Shown here: positions 55,178 to 64,000 of the stretch, one piece after another
Position numbering within the stretch: position 1 is the stretch's first letter
Layout of the letters: each line of letters begins with the position of its first letter
Translations under genes and position numbers: made by a program
NCBI GenBank assembly: GCA_034440615.1
Contig: JAOTOM010005185.1
Coordinates: 1,004,001 to 1,068,000 of the forward strand
Direction: 5' to 3'
DNA from: Ashinkailepas kermadecensis
Taxonomy: Eukaryota > Arthropoda > Thecostraca > Neolepadidae
Length of the DNA stretch: 64,000 nucleotides
Notes under the pieces: generated by a model
What the model saw: only the letters and a program-made list of their open reading frames with translations
Database searches by the model: none
Told to the model about the DNA's origin: nothing

Positions 55178-57146
55178 GTGAGTTGCACCCAATCGCCTCT
55201 GGAGGTTAAGCAGCATATCACTCCACCCCCGAGGCGGATCCAGGAATTTTCATGGAGGGGAGGGAAGGGGAGGTGCACATTTTCTCGGGTGGGCCTTCAG
55301 CTGAATAATTTGTTGAGCGGCGGTGGTACACTCGAGCATACCGAAGGGGCATATTTTGGCCTCAAAGGGGCACCCTTTCCTCCTCTGTCATAAGCTGAAA
55401 AATATGTTGAGCGTGAGAGGGGTGGGATACACTCGAGCCTCCCTAAAGGGGCACCTTTCCCGGCCGGAGGACACCACCATTCCATGGGTGTGGCAGGGTG
55501 CATGTGTCCTCACTGCCCCCTGTATCTCCCTCTGCTCCACTCATGTATGCCATTTCATTATTTGGTTAGCTAAGTGGCTTGTTGTGGGGGGAAGCACAAG
55601 CAGCAGGAAAGCCGTCCCGGAAGCCGCGGCCTCCGTTAAAGCGTGAGAGAAGTGGCACTCGAAAACAGGCTCAAAAATATTTTCGGCAATTAAAATGCAT
55701 GCTGTCCGAAAAAAAAACATGAATCAAAGGTACTGCTATCGCTTTCCACACTTATTTTTCCACAGCACAGCACGGCACAGCTGATTTTCGGCACAAAATC
55801 AGCAATGCCGTGACTGGAGATACCTCAGCCGTCCATCCCCAGTCTGGCATGATTTCCCCCTGTGGAACAAACATCTCCAAACATCTCCAGGCCTCATAAA
55901 CAACTCCAGGCCTCTTTTATGATTCTCCCAAGTTCATCGAGAAATATCTGAGGGGTATGCAACAATCCGACTACTGATTATCTCAAACAATTTTAAAGAA
56001 ATATCGGCCTTCTACATAACGGGTGCTATCTCTGTTATCCACTTATGGATAACCTTTGATCATTTCTGGGGATGCGCATCGCTTTGACGTTCCTCACCCA
56101 CCAGACCCCTGCATACCATAACAGTGTTGCCAGCTTGAATCTATATTCGTCAAAGCTATTCCAAAGCTTGTCTGACCCTCCCCGCAGCCAAAAGAACCAT
56201 ACCCGAGCAAGGGAGCAGTGGAGACATTTAGGAGCTCTTCTGGCCAGTTCCGAAGCTACTCTCTTCATCTCCAGGGTCGCGATAGTCACGTCCACGGAAC
56301 CTTTCCTTATTTTGGCTCATGGTGGGTCTACTTTTAGTCTCTGGCAGCCTCTACGTTTCTGATGCCAGTCATATAGCATGCTGCATGGGCGTTCTTGCCA
56401 TCATTGGCCTCCCCGACACTCTCCGTCAGCTCTTCTGCCGTCTGATAAAACTAAATTACTTACAATAGTAGGGTACGCTGAAGTAAAAACCTACATCTAC
56501 AACACGACCATGATCAACGAAGGTTGTGTTATATTTCAGTATGAACAACAAGGTCGAAATGTATCACTGTTCTGGGCTTCAGATTGTGAGCAGCTGCCTG
56601 GCTGTCTGCCTAGCAGCGCCTCAGTTGCCGAGTGGCTACACGCGGCGCCAGGGCGGCTACCCCCTGCAGCAGCAGCAGCTTGGCTACCGGCAGCAGCTGG
56701 CCGGCTACCCGCTGCAGCAGGGCGGCTTCGGTGGACAGCAGTCGCAGCAGTTCCGCGCGCCGCCGCCGCCCACAACCACACCGGTGCCTATCCTGCGGCA
56801 GGTCGGCAACACCAACGACGACGGCTCCTACACCTACGGCTACGAGGCCGGCGACGGCTCCTTCAAGCTGGAGACGCGCAAGGCGAACGGCGAGGTGTTC
56901 GGCAAGTACGGCTACATCGACTCCAACGGCGAACTGAGGACGGTCGAGTACGGCGCCAGCCAGCTGGGATTCAACCCGTCCGGCAAGGGAATCACCGTCG
57001 CGCCGCCCACGCTCGTGGACGAGACGCTCAACTACGACTACGACTACAACTACAACGACGTGCCGGTCGGCCCCGTCCGTGCGCCGCCGAAGGTCCAGCA
57101 CAACTTCAGCCCGCGCATCAACACGCTCTTCCAGATCAAACCGTAA
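55163..57146 (+). CDS. Cuticle protein with Rebers-Riddiford chitin-binding domain, gene 1
   Basis: Two coding exons, 55163-55177 (MLTAL, donor GTGAGT) and 56583-57146 (acceptor CTTCAG), phase 0, 192 aa. The start follows a TATA box by 68 bp. Residues 1-17 form a signal peptide (MLTALIVSSCLAVCLAAP). Residues 20-70 are Q/G/Y-rich repeats (GGYPLQQQQ, LAGYPLQQGG). Residues 85-137 are the chitin_bind_4 domain (DGSYTYGYEAGDGSFKLET, GKYGYIDSNGELRTVEYGA, GFNP). Then PPTLVDETL, a Y/D-rich stretch and an R-I-N-T-L-F end. Secreted to bind chitin in the exoskeleton. It converges with its paralogue at 62080. Confidence 0.94.
55178..56582 (+). other. Cuticle gene 1 intron
   Basis: Contains GGGGAGG-rich hAT-like sequence (55230-55480, with GGCGGATCCAGG) and an 86-codon minus-strand frame (56295-56035) of unknown origin. 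Confidence 0.6.
56583..57146 (+). CDS. Cuticle gene 1 exon 2
   Basis: 187 codons and TAA. Begins IVSSCLAVCLAAPQ, which completes the signal peptide. Confidence 0.95.
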   Translation: MVSSCLAVCLAAPQLPSGYTRRQGGYPLQQQQLGYRQQLAGYPLQQGGFGGQQSQQFRAPPPPTTTPVPILRQVGNTNDDGSYTYGYEAGDGSFKLETRKANGEVFGKYGYIDSNGELRTVEYGASQLGFNPSGKGITVAPPTLVDETLNYDYDYNYNDVPVGPVRAPPKVQHNFSPRINTLFQIKP

Positions 57147-57277
57147 AGCCGTCGCCGTTCTCGCCGCTCCTCGAGTTCGACGAAGAGCAGTTGGGATTTG
57201 GAGCCGAGTTCGTGCGCGGCGGCCAGCTCCAGGTCGCCAGCTGCGTTCCGTCAGCGAGCGCCACATGCTCCGACTCG

Positions 57278-57609
57278 CCTGTTGAGCCGGATCTGGCTCA
57301 GATCGGTTCCTCCCGACTGCTCCCACCGCAAGAGAGGCGCCTGTCTGTAGCCGTGACGCACCTGTTGAACCGGATCCGGCTCAGATCGGTTCCTCCCGAC
57401 TGCTCCCACCGCAAGAGAGGCGCCTGTCTGTAGCCGTGACGCACCTGTTGAACCGGATCCGGCTCAGATCGGTTCCTCCCGACTGCTCCCACCGCAAGAG
57501 AGGCGCCTGTCTGTAGCCGTGACGCACCTGTTGAGCCGGATCCGGCTCAGATCGGTTCCTCCCGACTGCTCCCACCGCAAGAGAGGCGCCTGTCTGTAGC
57601 CGTGACGCA
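57278..57609. repeat. 83-bp tandem repeat, four copies, in the 3-prime UTR
   Basis: Units begin CCTGTTGAGCCGGATC at 57278, 57361, 57444 and 57527 and end GTAGCCGTGACGCA. Nearly identical copies. They lie between the stop of cuticle gene 1 and its likely poly(A) signal. Confidence 0.95.
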
Positions 57610-57984
57610 CCTGTGGCGCACCTGTGGCACATGCAGCCGAAGTTACTCCACGTGACATCAGGGCGCGGAGGTGGTCGGGCGGCCCGACCTGGTCGGCCGT
57701 ATCGAAGCCAGCAGGTGCCAGTATAGACAGAAGATGTACAGCCACCAGAACCAATGATCATCCTTGTCAGTTATCTCACACTGTATTCACTTGCCACGTT
57801 ATTCATCGTATTGTTTTCGAAGATGGGAGATGATTGCGATCACAGATGTTCCGCTTTCACATCATGCATCCGTTATTCTTGACCATCAGATTGAAGTTGC
57901 CACATTTGCTGCGAGTTTCTTGTTGTCTTGTATATTATCCAGCTTCAGTTATAAATCCCATTTCATCTACAAAGAACAAATATG

Positions 57985-57990
57985 AATAAA
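57985..57990 (+). terminator. Likely poly(A) signal of cuticle gene 1
   Basis: AATAAA about 840 bp after the stop, followed by a GT-containing stretch (GGGGATGTGATCG). It is the first AATAAA after the stop that I see. Confidence 0.6.
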
Positions 57991-58539
57991 CATGGCCCTG
58001 ACAATTCGGGGATGTGATCGAGCGTGACCCAACAGCGGTTCTCGTGAAGTACATCGCCGGTGCTAGAAATGACGTGGGGATATGTCCTCAACAAGCTGCT
58101 CTAGATGACGAGGAATTCTGGTGGGTGTCCACGTCCAGCCATCCATTCCAAAACAAACCTGAGAACTTCCAGTTCTTGAGAAAATTATAGGCTTAGCATG
58201 CGGACTGCGACATTCTTGCACTGTGTGAGTTTTTTTGTTCGCTGCGCACAGTGGCTACCTTGCACGTCCAGCCGAACGAGAAAGAGGAGCAATGTTCCTA
58301 TCTCTCACATGACCCGATTCGCAACAACTTTTTGCTACAAATCCGACCTCTACCTACCGGCACCACACGACTTGTTTCTTGGGTGGAGGGGGCCCTCTCC
58401 CTATAGAAAATGTTTCTGTGTGCGTGTCTATCATAAACAAAATACCGTACCAAGCACCCATGTACATGCCCATGACATGATGCGATACCGAAGGGCGTCA
58501 CAGTTTTCAGTTGTCTATGTTTGTTGAGCGGAGTCATTC

Positions 58540-58542
<3 letters not shown>
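57991..58542. other. Intergenic
   Basis: Nothing recognised. Confidence 0.5.
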
Positions 58543-59058
<516 letters not shown>

Positions 59059-59319
59059 TTCAGACCAACACAGAAAATCATGGAGGAACTAAGATATTCA
59101 GTATCAGTAAGACTCCGATCATGAACGAAGCATAGCAAGTAGTATCCTTTCAGATTCTGAATTTTATGGCACATTCAGTTTGCCTTGTGCCATTTCGCAA
59201 CTCAATACAATCAGTACAATAAGTCAGGCATTGAAGTAATAAGGTATGCCAAGGCAGTGTGCGCGCTTTAAACAGGCTCTAAACAGCCTTAATTTATTCC
59301 CGCCGTATCTTTTCCGATA

Positions 59320-60004
59320 CAGTGACGGATTCAGTGGCCCTCCTTGGGTACCGAAGGGTTCCAAGGGGGTCACTGAATACCTATGCTTCAACGTAGGCCG
59401 TGACGAAGCATACAAGAAATTGAGAGCTCCAGTGGGTCTCCGGGCGACCGGTGAGGATCCCGGGCCAACGTGTACGGTCCCTAGATCGACATGGAGGGCC
59501 CCTGGGCCGAAGAAAGGGGCCCCGGACTGACGGCGGGGACCCCGGCCAGCAAAAAGGGCCACCGAGCCAGCGGAGAGGGCCACCGAGCCAGCGGACAGGA
59601 CCTTGAGCGGCTAAAGAGCGCCCCTGAGCCGATGACTGAGCTGTGGGGCTTCTATCCGCCGGAGAGGAGCGCACACCGTCGGGAAGGGCCTGGAGCAGAT
59701 ATGAAGGGCGCCTGGGCCTGCGCCGACGGATGGCCCACGCCGTAGAGGAGGTCCATGTCCTGACGGAAATCAGGTGCCGCCGACTCACTTGCGATACTCT
59801 GACTAGGCTCCGCTTTGCATTGCCCAGCATGACCTGATCCACGAGTCACGGCACGTCTCTTCACGATGTCTCTTTCAACCTTCGGCCATCGTTTCAGGGG
59901 AGCACAATTTAAATGGGCACTCTCAGCGAGACAAGGGTCACAAAAGCCCAGGGTGACACCGAAACTTTGGATGGCCCCTTGACCAAATCTTGGATTCGCC
60001 ACTG
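59320..60004. mobile_element. hAT-like non-autonomous element, 685 bp
   Basis: Ends CAGTGACGGATTCAG and TTGGATTCGCCACTG. The 8-bp flanks TTCCGATA (59312) and ATCCGAGA (60005) match at six positions. The inside is rich in GGGCCCC-type sequence, related to 46150-46560. No transposase. Confidence 0.65.
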
Positions 60005-60229
60005 ATCCGAGAGGAATAACTGAAGATCAGGCACAGCGCTCACGAAACTCACTGTAACTACTGTGCTGTTGCAGAAAGTCACTGGATAGGACTGCAAAAC
60101 CTCAACAACAAGACCTGTTATGGAATGTTGTAGAGGAAAAAGTAGGCGGGCCAGAGGGTTGTAAATTTAAATATACAACTCTTAGAGAATGAAACTACAT
60201 GTCCGTGCTTATTCAGTACTTCTTGGGCA

Positions 60230-60372
60230 ACAACCGGAGTGATTACAGAGTTCGCCCGCTGACGGGTGAGGGGTTGCTTCACCCGCTAACGGGTTAATCG
60301 GCGTGAGAGGTTGCCGACGCCACATGGCCTGGCAGTGGAATGCGTCGTAAAAGAACCCACAGTTCTTCGTAA
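60230..60372 (+). mobile_element. SINE family 1, damaged copy
   Basis: The core TAATCGGCGTGAGAGGTTG and tail GTCGTAAAAGAACCC are present. The tRNA head is replaced or rearranged (a GCCCGCTGACGGGTGA / CACCCGCTAACGGGT repeat). Flanked by TTCTTGGGCA at 60220-60229 and 60373-60382. Confidence 0.8.
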
Positions 60373-60382
60373 TTCTTGGGCA

Positions 60383-62079
60383 CATGACTCCGCAGTAATA
60401 GACACATCCACTCAATGCAGTTAATATTAACGTGCCGTCGCAATGTTATAGCGTATGAAAGCTGTAACGATGGATTATGCCGTGCCGCGTAAGTTGATTT
60501 TTCTTCTGCCACTTGAAAGAGGACTCTGGACCTTCGACGTCGTACGTAACATCATAACCCGTTGATTTTACATTTGAGGCGGTAACCAGCATGTACGAGA
60601 AACTGCAAGCGAATTGCAGCAAAGAACAAGTACTTCATGATATGGGAGAAATAAGCGCGTACATTCGTTTATTTTACGGCTATATCTACCCGAGCACTTC
60701 TTATTCATAGCCGAGGCTCAGGGGTCAGGCTGATGTTGACCGGATCGAATTATAAATAATTACTGCCTATCTTAGCAACTCGTAACACATGTCGCAGACG
60801 TTCTGTCATCACGCAGACAAACATTGTTCCTTGTTGCGGACTTAACTAGCAAGGCGAAAAGCCAGATACAAAATTTAAGAATCATACGCATGAGCCAATA
60901 TGCACAACTTTCTGGAAGGAGAATCGTACCCGTTTTCACTGAAATAGAGCAAAATCATTCGGTCTAAGTAATTGATGTTTGACACGAGAAAAGCCTGTGG
61001 TTTACATTCTTAGTGAGTCCAGCATGTGGACCGTTTGAACCTTGTTCTGCCCGAAGATATCAGCAAACCCCATTACGCCAGTTAATACGGAATCATATAT
61101 AGACACACTTAGCCCAGCTTCTGCGCTGGCTGCTGTCCGTTCACATTTGTTCAACATCCACAATAACGGAAACACGAAAGGAGAACGTTGCACGCTTCAA
61201 CAAATCGTGACTATGGACAAACCAAAACCAAACTGGATCAGGAACTTGTAGAAGAGGGAACTTGTAGCAGAGCAAGGCATTGGCATGGTGAAGAATGAAT
61301 GAACGGTAATGACTGAACAAGGGAGATCAAGCTAAAAACGGCAGCTTTCGTTTTGAAGCTCCATTCCAGATTATTTTTATTTTAAAGAAATGCATTGATT
61401 GACCTGCTCCCGATCCTGTATCTGTGGCGTGCTTCGTGCACATTGAAGCCCAGACATTCCTTGCAGCAATTATTTGAAAGCTCTATGAACGTCATGCAAA
61501 TTTATGGACATAAGCCGTATTATGACCTGGTTTTTTATACCACAGCAGAAAACATTTTATGACTTCCAACATATGATTGTATTATGCATGATTCAGTTTA
61601 AATATGACATATAGTAAATGGCAATAGAGCACAAAGAAGCGATGCGTCAAGAAAACCGATAACCTTGCGGCTAAAACGCCGGGTGTAACTCTTTTTAACT
61701 GTAAAACATGATCGTGATTACATAGACCGCGATGCACAACCGCGAAATGAACATAGTAGAAGATGACTGGCACGGATGATTTCGGTGACTTCTCCGTCTA
61801 TGCATACTGCTCGTGCGGATATGCGCTCAGCTCGAGATGGCCGACCACAATTGACCCGGCCCATTGGTCGCCACGCCCTTGTCGTGTAGAGTAAGCCCGG
61901 CTGCACGCACCACGCATAGGCGTCTCTGTTCTGGTTCAACGATGATTGAAGCGTCCGGTGTTTTGTTGCAGCTACCAGGAGTGCTTCTCTTCGGCCCAGG
62001 GGACACGACGGACTACTCCGAGCAGTCTACGCGAGTCCAGGTCATGAGGTCACAATATCTAGTAAGTACAAAGGAACGA
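60383..62079. other. Region between the convergent cuticle genes
   Basis: No gene supported. A 63-codon minus frame (61193-61002) has no recognised motif. On the minus strand AATAAA (61376-61381) could end the gene 2 transcript, about 700 bp after its stop; this is weak. Confidence 0.4.
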
Positions 62080-62616
62080 CTATCTGGTCTTGAACAGAGC
62101 AGCGATCTGAGCGTCGAAGTCGGCGAAGCGGCTCTTGAACTCAGCCTCACCTACGGGCTGAGGGGCGGCACGCACGGGGGCGCGGGCAGCCACGCGCACA
62201 GGGGCGGCGGCGACCGGCACGTCCTGGAAGTCGTAGTCGTAGTCGCTGTTGAGCGTCTCGTCCACGAGCGTGGGCGGCGCGACGGTGATTCCCTTGCCGG
62301 ACGGGTTGAAGCCCAGCTGGCTGGCGCCGTACTCGACCGTCTTCAGCTCGCCGTTGGAGTCGATGTAGCCGTACTTGCCGAACACCTCGCCGTTCGCCTT
62401 GCGCGTCTCCAGCTTGAAGGAGCCGTCGCCGGCCTCGTAGCCGTAGGTGTAGGAGCCGTCTTCGTTGGAACTGGATATTTGCCGCAGGATAGGCACTGGC
62501 GTGGTCGTGGGCTGCTGAAGGAAGCCGCCCTGCTGCTGGAAGCTGCCCTGCTGCTGTTGGAACCTGCCCAGCCTCTGAGGTGCCGCCAGGCAGGCGGCCA
62601 GGCAGCCGCACACAAT
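62080..62616 (-). CDS. Cuticle gene 2 exon 2
   Basis: 178 codons and TAG, beginning IVCGCLAACLAAP. Confidence 0.95.
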   Translation of the reverse strand: MVCGCLAACLAAPQRLGRFQQQQGSFQQQGGFLQQPTTTPVPILRQISSSNEDGSYTYGYEAGDGSFKLETRKANGEVFGKYGYIDSNGELKTVEYGASQLGFNPSGKGITVAPPTLVDETLNSDYDYDFQDVPVAAAPVRVAARAPVRAAPQPVGEAEFKSRFADFDAQIAALFKTR

Positions 62617-63580
62617 CTGAAATCAGAGCGTACTCCTAACTGAATTGATCTTGCTATGATGCATCTAGCATTATTTGAAGAAAAATATGTTGCCAGTGTG
62701 ACAAGTAAGTGCTGCAAAGAGAGCCACCCTACCAATCCAACCTCTTGCAGGCAAAGCCGATAAATTCGACTGAAGCAAATGGGACACCTTTTCGGGAATT
62801 TTGTGTTATGTCGGAGGGTATTCCTTTTTAAGCAATGGGACACGGACACGACTTCGTTCCCATTTAATTTTTCCGCCATATGCTGAAGCGCACCATTAGG
62901 TAATTGATTGCGCCAGTGGGAGGAAGACCCAGGTTGCTTTTCCAAAGAATATTGAAACATTAAAATGAAAGGAACCAAAAACTGTCGCCACCATAGGTAA
63001 ACTATCTAAGTTTTTGGAATCCTCTTTGAAGTGAAATATGCTCAGATATCCACCAAGTACACGACCAATTAAACCACTGGAACCGCCACACAAACTACAT
63101 CTTTTTGACCTAAGCAAGCAAAGTTGCACAAGAGTAGGTACACGAATTAATCCTACGCAAATCCTGAACATTGCACGAGCACATCTTTGTTTCAGACTTG
63201 TCCAGCAAGGCATACTAAGAGTAGACGACAATGCGTGATCACGATGTATAAAACAATGCACTCTGTATTTATTATTGATTTGGGACTAGGAAATGGTGTC
63301 GTCGCATGCACTGCCATGTAAATCTTAGAGATCACTGCAGTTTCAATGCAATTCCTTGCTGGTGCAAGTGACTTCTGTACAAATTTATAGAACGAAATGC
63401 AAATGGAGAGAATAGCGGATAAATGAAAAAAAGAACACCACATTAAGAGGTACATCAAATAGACAGTCGGTTTAAATTCCATCCCTATACACCTCAGTCC
63501 ACAACCGATTCCATTCGCAGCCCACGGCAATAAGGTTTCCAACAACATGGCATAGCAATACTCACCAGAGCTCTGAACAT
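62080..63580 (-). CDS. Cuticle protein with Rebers-Riddiford chitin-binding domain, gene 2
   Basis: Coding exons 63566-63580 (MFRAL, donor GTGAGT) and 62080-62616 (acceptor TTTCAG), phase 0, 183 aa. Signal peptide MFRALIVCGCLAACLAAP; Q/G-rich residues 20-42; TTTPVPILRQ; chitin_bind_4 at 58-110 (DGSYTYGYEAGDGSFKLET, GKYGYIDSNGELKTVEYGA, GFNP); PPTLVDETL; then an A/P/V/R-rich tail ending FADFDAQIAALFKTR. Extracellular exoskeleton protein. The domain is almost identical in DNA to gene 1, while both flanks differ, which points to gene conversion or strong constraint. Driven by a TATA promoter at 63644. Confidence 0.94.
62617..63565 (-). other. Cuticle gene 2 intron
   Basis: AT-rich, 949 bp; no further feature seen. 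Confidence 0.7.
63566..63580 (-). CDS. Cuticle gene 2 exon 1 (five codons)
   Basis: ATG TTC AGA GCT CTG, then GTGAGT. The intron position and phase are identical to gene 1. Confidence 0.93.
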
Positions 63581-63643
63581 CTTAAAGTGATGGTTCCTGC
63601 GTCGGTCTGCGGGTCGGTGTGACGACCACGGCGGGGCGGCTAG

Positions 63644-63653
63644 CCTTTAAATA
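63644..63653 (-). promoter_or_regulatory. TATA box of cuticle gene 2
   Basis: TATTTAAAGG on the minus strand, 63 bp before the start codon. The spacing to the ATG is like gene 1. Confidence 0.8.
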
Positions 63654-64000
63654 GGTCGGACAGGAGGCGGGCAGCGGCCGCCGCCGGCCGGACCTTGGCA
63701 GGACGGAAGGCCGTCCCGGGCAGATCGCCGCCGTCCAGCGCCGTCGTAGCCGGCGGCCAGCTGACGCCCTGCACTCAAGGTGGGCGCTGTCCCGGCCGCC
63801 CGTCGGCGGCACATCTCCGCCGTTCATCGAGGTGTCAGGCAGCCCGAGTGAATTACAGCCCAAGTAGCCCGGGCGTGCACCTGGCTGCGGCCGGGTGTGT
63901 GGAAGTTCTCGCGGCAGTGGCGGTGCTTCCGTGTCATATCTCGCCACTGATACGGTTTGTTGTTTGGTCTAATGCGGCCGTCGTGCACCTGGCGATGTTT
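63654..64000. other. GC-rich upstream flank of cuticle gene 2
   Basis: GC-rich with CCGGCCG-type motifs; no gene seen before the window ends. Confidence 0.5.

Noticed and set aside
56378..57433. 351-codon plus frame over cuticle gene 1, and a 238-codon minus frame
   Set aside because: GC-rich shadows of the cuticle exon; they lack the chitin-binding frame and run through the intron acceptor and 3-prime repeats.
61002..61193. 63-codon minus frame beginning QRSPFVFPLLWML
   Set aside because: No motif, splice context or neighbour evidence; probably chance.

Overview
This is a eukaryotic, arthropod-type nuclear window, most likely crustacean; a barnacle is possible but is only a guess. The evidence is short exons with GT/AG introns, two Rebers-Riddiford cuticle-protein genes, tRNA-derived SINEs, CR1-like and other non-LTR retrotransposon remains, hAT-like MITEs, TTAGG-type repeats and very long simple repeats. 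There are no bacterial operons. Most long open frames here are by-products of (TC)n, (GA)n or 39-bp repeats.

Four genes can be supported. (1) 947-10576, minus: nine consecutive internal exons of a neuropathy target esterase / Swiss cheese orthologue (PNPLA6-like; sws). They encode the N-terminal membrane anchor, the conserved linker and the first cyclic-nucleotide-binding domain. The gene runs off the left edge, and its first coding exon was not found. (2) 27207-44641, plus: six exons giving 371 aa with three U1/JAZ-type C2H2 zinc fingers (C-x2-C-x12-H-x5-H), an RG-rich patch and a long Q/N-rich tail; probably an RNA-binding protein. (3) 55163-57146, plus, and (4) 62080-63580, minus: a convergent pair of two-exon cuticle proteins, each with a TATA box, a five-codon first exon, a signal peptide and a chitin-binding domain.

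Layout: 1-10.6 kb is the sws gene, with a decayed EN+RT retrotransposon in one intron. 10.6-27 kb is repeat-rich and holds an ORF1-type retrotransposon fragment, a CR1-like element split by a 3.9-kb DNA transposon, and SINEs. 27-45 kb is the zinc-finger gene, whose introns carry a 280-bp hairpin and two inverted copies of a 0.92-kb TTAA-flanked element on either side of exon 4. 45-55 kb is gene-free and holds two minisatellites and huge microsatellites. 55-64 kb is the cuticle pair with repeats between.

The most interesting signals are: a roughly 55-bp stem-loop 'tail' unit that sits alone between perfect target-site duplications at several loci; two SINE families with different tRNA heads but a shared core and tail; the inverted TTAA elements around an in-frame zinc-finger exon, each carrying a DR4-DR3-DR4 array of AGGTCA half-sites; and a 213-bp block at 210/213 identity between otherwise diverged cuticle genes, which suggests gene conversion.
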